The notes beneath the pieces were generated by a model. The model was not told where the DNA came from and made no database searches. It worked only from the letters and a program-made list of their open reading frames with translations. Positions 9,326 through 19,307 of a stretch of 64,000 bases of DNA are shown here, one piece after another. Within the stretch, counting starts at the first letter, position 1. The number at the start of each line of letters is the position of its first letter. The DNA comes from Amyloporia xantha (taxonomy: Eukaryota; Basidiomycota; Agaricomycetes; Polyporales; Adustoporiaceae): NCBI GenBank assembly GCA_036971615.1, contig JAYKKR010000044.1:62001-126000 (forward strand), read 5' to 3'. The translations under genes were made by a program, and so were the position numbers.

Positions 9326-11106
9326 TTATATCTCGCCATTCCACATCATGGCTTCAACCCCAGTGGTCCCGTCCTGCGGTGGCTTGGCTGTGAGCAAGGA
9401 TTTGATGGGCTGGTGCAGCTTCAAGATTGCGTTGGCGACGTCGATGTCCTCTTCTATACGTCGTAACCTCTCGCTCAGGGATTGCGCTTGAAGGAACATC
9501 AAGTTTTCTTCGCTTCCGCGAGGAAAACCTTCTATTGTTTTCTTTAGCGAATGGCAAATTGCGAGCGCAGTGTCATACCGAATTTAATCTCGATGGCGTT
9601 CATGGCGCTATTGGGGGAGTGGCCTCTGCCATCATCAAAGTATGGATTCTCCAATTCTTTGCATATTTAAGTATGGTGAAAGGGTGAATTTCGCTGTACT
9701 TACTTGAGTCAATGATGTCCTCGTCGTGATCCAGAATGGGAGCGAGGGCGAAGGTACGAGGGAGATCCTGGCCACGGTCTCTGAGCCGCTGACGGTGTGC
9801 CTCCAAGTCCTGGAGTGGTATCAGCATGACGATGAAGGCGATGGAGGGCTTTCACTTACCAGAGGACCGCGGGGTATGTTGTGCTCGTCCAACACCTCAT
9901 TTATAATGTCAAGGTACTGTCTATGAGTATTCAAACACAAAGGCAAGAGAAAGCGAGGCAAAATACCTGGCGATTGAGTTGGATGAGGCGCTCATCCGCC
10001 ATGTCAACATCGCCATCTTGGCTATGCGCAAGGTCGTGATCAAGTGCGCCGTCCATCCCGCCGTCCATCCCGCCGTCCACGCCGCCGTCCACGCCGCCAT
10101 CCACGACGCCATCCATAGGCGCGCCTCTATCTTCAATAGTAGAGGAATGGAGTGTCAGTAGGAAATAGGTTTAAAAACATGAGTGTGGACATACCTGGGG
10201 ATGGAGTGGCCGGGAGATCCAGCTGATCGCGGAGCTGGAGGACTGGAGACAGCGATGGCGACAAGTCGAGGTGTGCACGATGAGGGACAGGCGACTCGAA
10301 GGTAGGCTGGGCGCTGTGCACTCGCTCTGGAGATGCCTCCAGGTCAAGCTGTGGACGGTGCAACGGGGTGTTTACCTGCGATGGCGAAAGGTCCAGGGCG
10401 GATCTAAAAGGTGAGGTCTGCATTCGCGATTGCGAGGTGAAATCCAACGGTTGTCTTGATAGCGAGGTATTCGGCGGTGAGGGCGAAATGTTGAGCGATG
10501 GACGGAAGAGATCTATATCTTGGGAAGATGCCGACTGCATTGTGGGCCTACGTAGTTGAGGGGACGTTAATTGGGGGAAGACGAGGTCCACACGTCTTTT
10601 TGAAGTAGGCGCGGACGGCGGTGGCGGCATATCGAGAGGAGTGCTACGTTGTGCAGATCCCCCCTGAACGTTGGCAAGGTCAGGCGTTGGCGACATAGCA
10701 AAGCGAAAGTTTAGCGGCGGCGGGGATGGCGATGGCGATGCGGACAAATCGCCAAGCGTACGCGCTGGTGGCAGAGTGCGTGAAGGCGAAGGCGAAGGCG
10801 AAGACACCACATCCAGAATTGGGCGAGGAACATCCCCTCTGATGGGCGAGGACTCGAAGTCCAGAGTTGGGCGAGGGACATCCCCTCTGATGGGCGAGGA
10901 CTCGAAGTCCAGGGTAGGGCGAGGGGCATCACCTCTGATGGGCGAGGAGTCGAAGTCTAGTATTTGGCGGAGCTGAGGGGAGTGAGCGCAGGTTGGCGTG
11001 AGGATATCTACATGATGTGCTCACCTAGCTCGTCTGCGTGTTCCGACATGGTTGAAAGCAAGGCGGAAGGAATGCGGAAACGTGCCAAGTTCGTCTAGAG
11101 GCATCT
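9326..11106 (-). CDS. g1-L: Ser/Pro-repeat protein with conserved C-terminal helix
   Basis: Exons as read: a long one ending at 10195, then 9967-10130, 9860-9916, 9704-9809, 9579-9623 and 9326-9531. The N-terminal part begins with near-perfect 16-residue repeats LDFESSPIRGDVPRPT, followed by Ser/Pro-rich sequence. Next is a short MDG-VDGG repeat, then QYLDIINEVLDEHNIPRGPL. The tail EEGFPR ... LSERLRRIEEDIDVANAI, QPIKSLLTAKPP, MMWNGEI is the part shared with g1-S. A start like that of g1-S (MPLDELG) lies at 11106, but the first junction does not keep frame as read, so the N-terminus is unsure. It has more introns than g1-S. Function unknown. It is paired head-to-head with g2. Confidence 0.6.
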
Positions 11107-11125
11107 AATATACCCATGAGCGCAA

Positions 11126-11173
11126 CACGTGCGGTGCCGATCGAACGGGCGCGGATCTTTCCGCCAGGCGCCC
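11126..11173. promoter_or_regulatory. Divergent promoter motif P1, KDZ-L
   Basis: CACGTG (11126-11131), CCGATCG (11137), GATCTTTCCG (11154-11163) and AGGCGCCC lie between g1 (start ~11106, minus) and g2 (start 11293, plus). CCG/CGG triplets in the block are the kind of half-site bound by Zn2Cys6 proteins. That is family knowledge, not shown here. Confidence 0.6.
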
Positions 11174-11292
11174 GCCATCAACCAACGCGATGCACCGCGT
11201 GGGTCTGACTTCGTCTCTTCTTCTACCACCACCACCACCACCACCGCCATCACCACAGCTGTCAAATCCCATCTCGCTTTGCTTCTACCACC

Positions 11293-14064
11293 ATGTCCGC
11301 CTCCAGCATCAACAGCGACATCATCATCGCCGCAGTGCGCCTGGAAGAGGCGCTGAAGTTTCTGCCCGGGAAGCGCGACGCGAAGTACAAGGTGTTTGAG
11401 AGCAACTTCTGGGAGGAAGTGGTAAGTGATTGTAACACAATCAGGGTGAGCACTGTGGCGCTGAGTCTGTATAATGGCGCCTCTAGCAATCGATCTTCGC
11501 GAAGATCAAGGCGCTGGGAAAACACCGCGAGGGATTACAAGTGCCGCCGCTGTTGGTCAGCGCCATGGCGCAATACACGGTGGCGTCGCACAAGAAGCGC
11601 GGAGTGGACTTGACTGCCATCAAGGTTGACGACCCCGCCATTCAAAGCCATGGCCTCTCCAAATACGTGTGGAATGGCGATTACATTGCCGAAGACCTCG
11701 GGGGCAACCTTTGGTGGAAAGGTGAGTGCACTGCGAAACCATACGCCACGTCATCACTAACGGCTCAGCAGCGCTGTTGCGCAAGCGTACGAGCGAGGTT
11801 GCGCTGGGTGGGGATGGAGTTGCGGGGCCAAGTGGGGTGACGGAGGAGGCAGAGGCAGGCGGGAGTCGAGGGAAAGTGGCGAAGAAGGGGGCGGATGACG
11901 ACGCAGGGGCGGCCTCTAGAAGGTCAAAGGGAACGACGCCAGCGACGGACGGCGATGAGGCGTCGTCATCGCTGCACCAGTAACGAAGAAGCCACGGCGC
12001 GGAGGGGCTGCAACGACGAAGCCGGGAACTAAGGCGGCATCCAAGGGCGGAGTCAAGACCACCACTGCGAAAGCGGCAGGAGAGGAAACGACGGCCGCCC
12101 AGTCTGAGCCGCGGACGAAGACGAAGGCGGGGCCATCGACGTCGAAGACGAACGAGAAGGCTTCATCGCGCAAGTCTCCTGCGGGAAAGGATGATGACGC
12201 CAGGCAGACGCGGTCGAAGGCGAAGGCGGGATCATCGACGGGGAAGGGAAAGGGAAAGGCGAAGGCGTCGCCGGCGCCCGAAGCTGACGACATGGACGAG
12301 GACGCTCAAGGCGAGAGTGAGGAGATGGAGGAGACGGAGACATTTGTCTCGGTGAGTACGTTTACCAGATGCGCGGCAAGCGATGCTGACTGACATGCCT
12401 TCAGGCGATGCCTTGCGGAAATTGCGCCAAGGCCAAAGCTGAATGCAGGCTTGCTGTCGTGGACGGTCGGCGTTGCATGCGCTGCCTGAAGCGCAAGATA
12501 GGCTGCTCGATCGTGCCACACAACCTGAGTGGCAATCCGATCAGGGGCCCCTACGGTGCAGTCCTGGCAAGCAAGTATCAGGACGTCATCAAGAACAGCC
12601 TTGCCGATGGCATCAAGCCTCCTCCACCGCGCTGGGATGAGGAGAGGAAGGAGTTTGTGGAGGATAGAGGCAAGCGGGGCAAAGCGGCGGCGAAGGGTTC
12701 GGAATCGAAGGCGAGCGATGAGATGGATGTGGATGAAGAAGAAGGGGAAAAGGACGATGGCAAGGCGGGTAGCGCGGATGTCGATGCGAAGGACGACGCG
12801 GAGGTGGACAGCCAGCTGCGGGTGGCGTCAGCGACTAGCGATGCGGCTGCGTCCCGCCCAATAGCGCCGCTCCCGAAGACGTCGCTCAGCTCGATGAAGG
12901 CGTGGGTTGGGAAGCCACCTCCAGCGGTGGCTAAAGGGAAGGGCAAGGAGCGCGCGGACCGTCCTCTCCAGGAGGCAGAGGCCAGCAGCTCGAGCGATCG
13001 CTCGTCGCGGCTTGGGCTCAGGCCTGGGGAGGTAAAATGTAAGTCGGCTTCACTCTTTCTGGACGGCGCGATCAACTGACCAAGTCAATGTGTGGCTGCC
13101 AGACCACCATGGCGAGTACCACCACTACGTAGGATTCTCCAAGGACCCCACCGCCATGGATGAAGGGCGCTACGCGCAGGACCAGGAGCTGTCTCATTTC
13201 CAGCCATTTACGGCGTACCTCACTGAGCAAGGCCACCGACTCGAGAAGAACATCAACATAATGACGGCGTGGCAAGACCGCTTCGGTAGCATGGTCGACA
13301 ACTTCCAGCAGTCACTGCTCGCCATCAACAGGCAGCAGGTCAACATGACCGAGCGCATTGATAACGCCGAGGGGCAGATTGGCGGCCTACTGGCAAGAGT
13401 TGAAGGCGCGGAGCAGACTCTGCAAGATGTGCGCTCTGAGGACTCGGTCGCTCGCATCGCCGCGCTCGAGGAGATGGTCACGGTTCTGCAGGACGATCTG
13501 CGTGCAGCCAAGGAGAACATGGCGATGGATCGCCTTGGTGCGCAAGTCGCGAACATGGAGGTGCGCGTGGACACGTTGATGGACAACGTGCGCGATGAGA
13601 GCGAGAGGACGCGGCAGGCGATGGCGGGCATTGAGGCAGGTGAGGCGAGATTACAGGGGCTCATCGCGCAGTTTGAGTCAGTGCGCCGTGACGTCGCTCG
13701 CCACAACGACGCGGAGGCCGAGAAGCTATTGGACAAGGCGCATCTGTCGGTGGAGCTCGTGCAGAAGGCGGAACAGGACGCGCAACGACGGCGCAAGGCG
13801 AGGGCGATCATGGACAGCGCTCATGAGGGAGCCACTCCCATTTCGTGGTCTACCTCAGAGCGTGGCTCTGTAGGAGATCAATCGGACTTCACGAATGAAG
13901 CTCTGTCGACGCCCGCCGGTGGCTCCACACCTTCAATCAGGCGTTTCTCCTTGGAGATCGACGACGACGGGATGGCGAGCGTGGCCGCGGAGGAGCGAGA
14001 GCCTGATGCCGCAACATCACCCGTCGCTGTCGAGGACGCCGAGATGCCTCCCGCTTCGCCTTAG
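11293..14064 (+). CDS. g2-L: Zn2Cys6 cluster and coiled-coil protein
   Basis: Exons 11293-11421, 11487-11721, 11769/11772-12351, 12405-13038 and 13103-14064. Exons 1-2 form a conserved N-terminal domain (FAKIKALGKHREGLQVPPLL ... LSKYVWNGDYIAEDLG ... WWK). Exon 3 is Lys/Ala/Ser-rich and basic, then acidic. Exon 4 opens with CGNCAKAKAEC ... CMRCLKRKIGC, an exact CX2CX6CX9CX2CX6C pattern, the fungal Zn(II)2Cys6 DNA-binding cluster. Exon 5 is mostly a long coiled coil (~13190-13800) with an acidic Ser/Pro tail. Unlike usual transcription factors, the cluster is central and no fungal-specific regulatory domain is visible. A frame break lies near 11960: the frame into which exon 3 is spliced stops at 11983, while the frame that leads into exon 4 begins about there. 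The 3' end overlaps the end of convergent g3. It may be the element's own regulator (inference). Confidence 0.75.
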
Positions 14065-17000
14065 ATAATTCTTTTTGTAACTTCGCTGTACTTTCAAACG
14101 AATGCATTGTGTACACTCTCCAGCGACCAGTAAGATTGAGAGTGCGATGACGGCAACACCCTCGGCATCACAGTGAGCCACGGGGGCTTGCACAGGGAGC
14201 GGCACGCCATCGCCATCCTTCGCAGCGCTGAGTTCAATCATCGCCATTGAATTTAAATGCGAGGTAGTGTACATGAGAAATAGTATTCTAACGGCGACCA
14301 CGCGCTTTAGTGGGTCGGGGCTGAGCTCCCCTACCTGTCTTGCGCGATGACCTACGAATGGCGGGGGCAGGCTCGCCCTGCTCTTCCTCGCCATCGCTAT
14401 AAGTCTCCGCCAGAGCCCGCTTTGAGCGACCCGCCTTTTTCGCTTTTCACGAGGTTGGGGTGGTTTCTCTGCTTCCTCCTCCTCTTCCTCCTCTTCGCTG
14501 ACGCGGTGACTTCGCTTTTTCAACTTTTCCTCCTTAGCTTTTGTCTTCTGACGAGTGTGGGTGGCGACCTTCATGTCGTTGAGAGCACCCGTGATCGAGG
14601 ACCCGCCTGCCGTTGGCAGTGCCTGAATATTGATCTCCTTTGCCTGCCGAGCTGTTTGGCGTGTCTTGCGCTTTGGCACAGGAAGTGAGGGAGAAGGACC
14701 ACGATTGGCCTCGCCGTCGCTCTCGTCTTCACTGTCATGATTTTCACGGTCGGAGAAATGAACCTGTAGGCCCCTCATATCTCGAACGGGTGAGAGCTGA
14801 TTCATCGCAATAGGTGGAGAGGAGGAGAAATCCATACTCCCGCGGCGGACAATTGCGTCATTGAGCGCGATGGGGGAGGATGGCGGTGCACGCCCTGGCG
14901 CCATTGGCGAGGAAGGCGGTGCGCCGTCAATTGATGGCGGTCTCTCTTCTAGTTGTGGACGCGGTCTCATACCCAAGGCGCGCTTAGGTATGGATGGAAA
15001 GACCGATCTTCCCGTGGTCATTAGCGGCCTTGCTGGAGGCGGTTTTCCTGTGACTGGAAACGGAAGCGAATGTTTTTGCGTGCCTCGCAGAGGTTCCGGC
15101 AACGGCGAGCTGGATTGCTGAGCTACTTGGCCATTATGCGCGTCTCGCGATCGCCTTATCTTAGGGGATGTGAGGATTGGCGCGGCTTCCCTCGCCAATG
15201 CCGCTGGCGGAGTCCGGCGTACGACTCTCCTGTTCCGCCCCGCAGGGTTTGCAAATGGCGAGGCTTCGGGCGGAGTGGGGAGGTGGACCCTTGTTGAGAT
15301 TCCCAGTGGGCATCATGGGAGGGCGAGGTGATGGCTTCCCCTGTCTGGGAACGTGGGGCGGTGGTGGACCATATTTCAACGCCGGTGGTGGGGCCTCCAA
15401 AGGTGTTGGCTGCGCCGCGGCCGCAGTGCTACTGCGGGTGACAGAGCTACCTTCCATGGATGGCGCGTCGCCTTGCACAGATTGTGCCTGCTTCACCAGC
15501 GCGCACAACGATGATACATGCGGGTCGAGCCTCTGGGCAATCACGGCGAAGGGTATGGCGCTCTCGCTGACATGGCGTGGAATGTCCGAAGGCGGGCGTC
15601 GGGATCCTGGAAGGCGAACTGTGCCGCCGTCAGATCGCGGCTTATCATGGCGATCACGAGGAGCACTTGTTCAATCATGCCGACGTCCCCTGTCAGCCTG
15701 CCGGACTTGTTCAAATAAGGCTTCGAGTCGAGCCACTTCAGCACTGGATCGAGCCCATGGGCGTGGCGATGAACCATATAGGACAAGTGTCGATGCGGGT
15801 TGTGCCAGGTCGCCCAGTCGGCGCCTTCCGGTGCCCGCTTTGTCGTCTTCAGCCCACTCTATCACTCGCAAGGTAAGCCTTAGTTTACGGAGAAAAATGA
15901 AGTTACTACCATCATGCGAGGCAGCGCGTCCACGATCACGCGAAATTCTGGCGATGGCGATGCCGCCTCCAGCCATTGCTGACGCCGTCTACGTGAAAGC
16001 AGCGCCCAATTGGGGGCGGCGCCTTTGCATCTTCGCTGTCATCATCTTCGTCGGAAGTTGACCCGACGTCGATGTCCAGATTGAAAGTCTCGTGCTCGGT
16101 GTCGTCGTCCACGGCGCTATCGTCATCGGTGCTGAGACGTTGCACGCCTTTTCCCTTGCCGCTTTTCACCGCCTTCTTTTTCTTCTTTTTGGGGCCCGCC
16201 TTGCCTTTAGCGCCTTTGGGTGCTCTCGCCGCCTCATACACAGCAGGGATTAGCTCCGAATCCTCGTCCCCCTGCTCTTCAGGTATGCCTTGAAGCGGAA
16301 CGCGCACTGCCCCTTGTTTGCCTCTTGCGCCGCTCTCCAATGATGCAGGACCGCGATGATGTCCTTCCTGACCATATGCGACGGATCGTCGGGTGGAAGC
16401 CGTCTGGCACCATTCCTGCTTCTATAAATTCAGCCCCACGCACTTTGAGCGCGCGCCAAGGGCACTTCTCTTTGGCGCTTCCTGCAGCCCGTTCTATGGC
16501 GCCATCAGCGTCTTTGTGAGCGCCGTGTGGATCAAGACTTACGGTAGTGAGTAGACAGAAAGTCTCTGATCATGGATTTCATCACAGGCAGGGATGGCGC
16601 ATCCTCGCCATCCATTGGCGGTATCAACGGGAGACCGCCATCGTCGACCAGCAGCTCTCGCCGTGTGCCGCGAGACGTTCCCTCTCCGTTGTCAACGCTC
16701 GCCTCGCGATTGCTATCAAATGCCTCTGTGCTGTACTTGGCCCATTTGACCATCGTATCTGCGTGCCAATCGTCCACCTTGGAAAAGGCTTTTCCATTCT
16801 CCATCTCATCGTTGAAGTCGTGTCTGTGAAAAGCGGTCAGAGCGGTGAGAGGCGATACAAATTGCCTGCTCACTCCTGAATGACGACTCTCCCATCAGGA
16901 GATTTGTAGCTACTCAACGTAAAGATCCTGACACCATGGCGTCGGTATGCCTCTCGAGCGTATTTCCTCAGAAACGGAATGAGCTCCTTGTCCGCTTTCC

Positions 17001-17620
17001 TGCGTCGCCATCAGCTGCCGTTAACTTAGCACAAAGGTCGCGCTCCCACTCACGCCGAAGATCCAGCCTTGACCTCTTTGGCGTCATTGTTGAACGCATC
17101 CGCCTTCATCTGGTAGTCCGCCTTTGCGTCCTCATCCAGTTTGCCCCAATACTCGCTCACTACCTTGGTGTATGCGCCTATCTCCTGGTGGGCCAGACCT
17201 CGTCCTCCCGTCCTTTCGTTGGCCACCCTTAGCAGCTCTGTTTTGTGCTCCTCTTGATACATATCCCTCGCTGACCGTTTTTCGTTCCAGGGATGGGCAC
17301 CTGGGGTTCTACGATTCGGTAGTGGTTGCTGAAATAGGTCCCCAGGGACTATAGAAATGTGTGAATGACGAAGATGACAATGCCATGAACTGTTGGTTTG
17401 ACCTTTTTCAGGCCATTTTTATCTGTCAGCTCTGCGAATTGTTCCATGAGAATATTGACAGCCTCATCGACAATGGGTGCCCTCGCAGTGCCTTTGGTGT
17501 TGCGCCATCGCTCTATTTGCTCTGGGATCTTGTCTAGATATGCCTGCAGGATAGCTATTCCCATGGCGAGGACAACAAGCAGACCGAGATGCTCTCAGGA
17601 TGACAGACACTTGGGCACTC
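14017..17620 (-). CDS. g3-L: HMG-box-like, low-complexity protein (frame-broken)
   Basis: Reading the minus strand, conserved-looking stretches appear in order but in changing frames. They are ILQAYLDKIPEQIERWRNT (17540); an HMG-box-like segment ARDMYQEEHKTELL ... AYTKVVSEYWGKLDEDAKAD (17262-17050); SSYKSPDGRVVIQ ... DDWHADTMVKWAKYSTEAFD (16900-16560); MVRKDIIAVLHHWRAAQEAN (~16350); and a Lys-rich patch. Then come EFRVIVDALPRMM joined by a 52-nt intron to SGLKTTKRAPEGADWATWHN, HLSYMVHRHAHGLDPVLKWL, and a Pro/Ser-rich C-terminal half with an acidic run and basic motifs. Frame breaks occur at 16012-16016 (G5), ~15597, ~16395 and elsewhere, several in C/G runs. Either it is decaying or the sequence has indel errors. 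It is divergent from the TET gene and convergent with g2. The HMG-like helices suggest DNA bending or chromatin binding. The start is uncertain. Confidence 0.5.
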
Positions 17621-17849
17621 CCAACTGAACATTTGCCCAGACGTGTCTGACCTCCGGTGATACTTTCGTCCTGTTCTAACCCCGCTGATCTCTCTTACAC
17701 TGCAAGCGTCCATGTCGGGGCAGACCCGACCGGCATCCCTCCGGCGGAGCGCGGCATCTCACAGGCCGAGGCCCCGGCGTAATGGCGCCGTGGTCGAGAA
17801 TCGCGGTCCACATGCCAATGACGCGCCTCGATCACCGGATCACGCCTTG

Positions 17850-17877
17850 CCGATCGGCTGGGCCTGATCTTGCCGGC
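17850..17877. promoter_or_regulatory. Divergent promoter motif P3 (g3/TET)
   Basis: CCGATCGG (17850), then GATCTT (17866-17871) and GCCGGCG. The block follows the order and spacing of P1 and P2 and lies 44 bp upstream of the chosen TET start. The remaining 17621-17849 spacer shows no other feature. Confidence 0.55.
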
Positions 17878-17920
17878 GCTTGCTCAACGATGTGATCGAC
17901 CAAACAAGTGTGCAAAGCTA

Positions 17921-19280
17921 ATGGACATGCTGTTGCAGCATGGTCAGTAGATGGCAGATTGAGCAATAATGCGAGATGGGGCGTGTATCTCCATCCATCT
18001 CTTGTCTGTAAGCCATGATAGCGGGCAGCGGCTTGGAGCTCAGCGACACATTGGCAGCTTGCATGCGCGATATGTTTCAGTTTTGGCTACACAAGCTTCG
18101 GAATGCAGCCGGACAACCGAGAAACCCACAGCCTCCCACACATATCCGCGCCGATATCGTCGTCGAATGCAGCCAGATCGCGCACCAGCTCGCAAAGGCA
18201 TATATCAAACCTGGTGTGTACTCTTGGATGCTGTGGGCATCTACTCATTCTGCGCTGACCGGGAAGTAGTGCGCTTATCCTGGGACATTGACCGCTATTC
18301 TGATGCTATAGGCGTGGGCAACACCGGACAGAACGTGAATCTGGAGGCGCAGCTCAAGACTAAATGGCCGCCTCTCCTCCCAGACACCACCGTGGTTCTA
18401 GATGAACCCTGCGTGCTCCTCGACCAGCACTCGCGCATCCTAGCATGGGTGCTTCCGGGCGTCCTTCATGTGAATCGCCAGGTGGGCGCATTCATCTTCC
18501 GCCATGCACCGCGCTCACTACGCTGTGTCGGCAGAGAGAGATACAATTGGCGACGGCCCACCTATCAACACAACTGATGCGTAAAGCCCCGGGGGTCAGT
18601 TGGCGAAACCATGAAGCATATTTCCGCGATCGATCAACCTGCACCACACCTCCGGGGGACTGTCAATCTGTCTCCAGGATGGCACGCGCTGGGTCACACG
18701 GTACGCTGACGATCCGTTAACTCTGATGACTGGCGAATGACGGCGCATACATCCAGGGCCCATTGGACCCAATGCTGCCTTCGGCGAGCTTACGCGATCA
18801 AGATGGCCAGAGTGGATGGCGATGGTTGACCGCCATCCGTGAATCAGCCGCCATCCTATCCGCCATGATGTCCGTCATGCATCCCGACCTGTATGCTGCG
18901 GGACATACGTGCATGGAGTCGCTTCTTGGCGAAGTGGAGTATCCCGCAATAGTAAGCGCTTGGTCTTCGATCTTCAATGGCGTTCAGGTCATCAGCAATC
19001 GCGAGACGCCGCTACACCGCGATAAAAACTGCGCAAGCAGTGGTTCGACCTTCTCACCACGGTAGGGAGCTACGGCGCATTGGAAATGCAGCTGGATGGT
19101 CCAAATATCGCTATAGACTACAAGGCGGGTAGCGTAGTTGCGCTTTGCGGAAAGCTTCTGCGCCATGGCGTTCAGAGATGCGATGGAGAGCGCATATGCT
19201 ACGCTTATTTTATGAGGGACTCAGTGCATGCCGCGATGAATGTCAAGGCACCGCACTGGATGGAGTGGACTTATGGTTGA
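17921..19280 (+). CDS. g4-L: TET/JBP-type 2OG-Fe(II) dioxygenase
   Basis: Family role: Fe(II)/2-oxoglutarate oxidation of 5-methylcytosine (TET) or thymine (JBP) in DNA. Exons 17921-17942, 18022-18213, 18267-18481, 18535-18700 and 18757-19280. The start MDMLLQ was chosen because it lies just after promoter motif P3 and splices in frame to the next exon. Seen motifs: VNLSPGWHALGHT (18661-18700), the HxD iron ligands in LHRDKN (~19011-19030), then QWFDLLTTVGSYGALEMQL, and the distal ligand and 2OG-binding Arg in LLRHGVQRC-DGERICYAYF. Two frame breaks fall in homopolymers, G5 at 18591-18595 and A5 at 19024-19028. Reading across each restores a natural protein, so sequencing error is likely. It is convergent with the transposase, the arrangement known for fungal KDZ elements that carry TET/JBP genes. 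Catalytic residues look complete. Confident in the family, less in activity. Confidence 0.8.
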
Positions 19281-19307
19281 ATACACAGATCTGTATTTGT
19301 GTCAAGT

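Noticed and set aside
9931..10161. Gly/Asp and Ala/Val/His repeat proteins near 10000-10160
   Set aside because: The MDGVVDGG repeat is a short exon of g1-L on the minus strand. The plus-strand frame is its complement.
17712..17855. Upstream start for the TET gene (MSGQTRPASLRR...)
   Set aside because: That frame stops at TGA before the next exon and overlaps promoter motif P3. The start at 17921 lies just after P3 and splices in frame.
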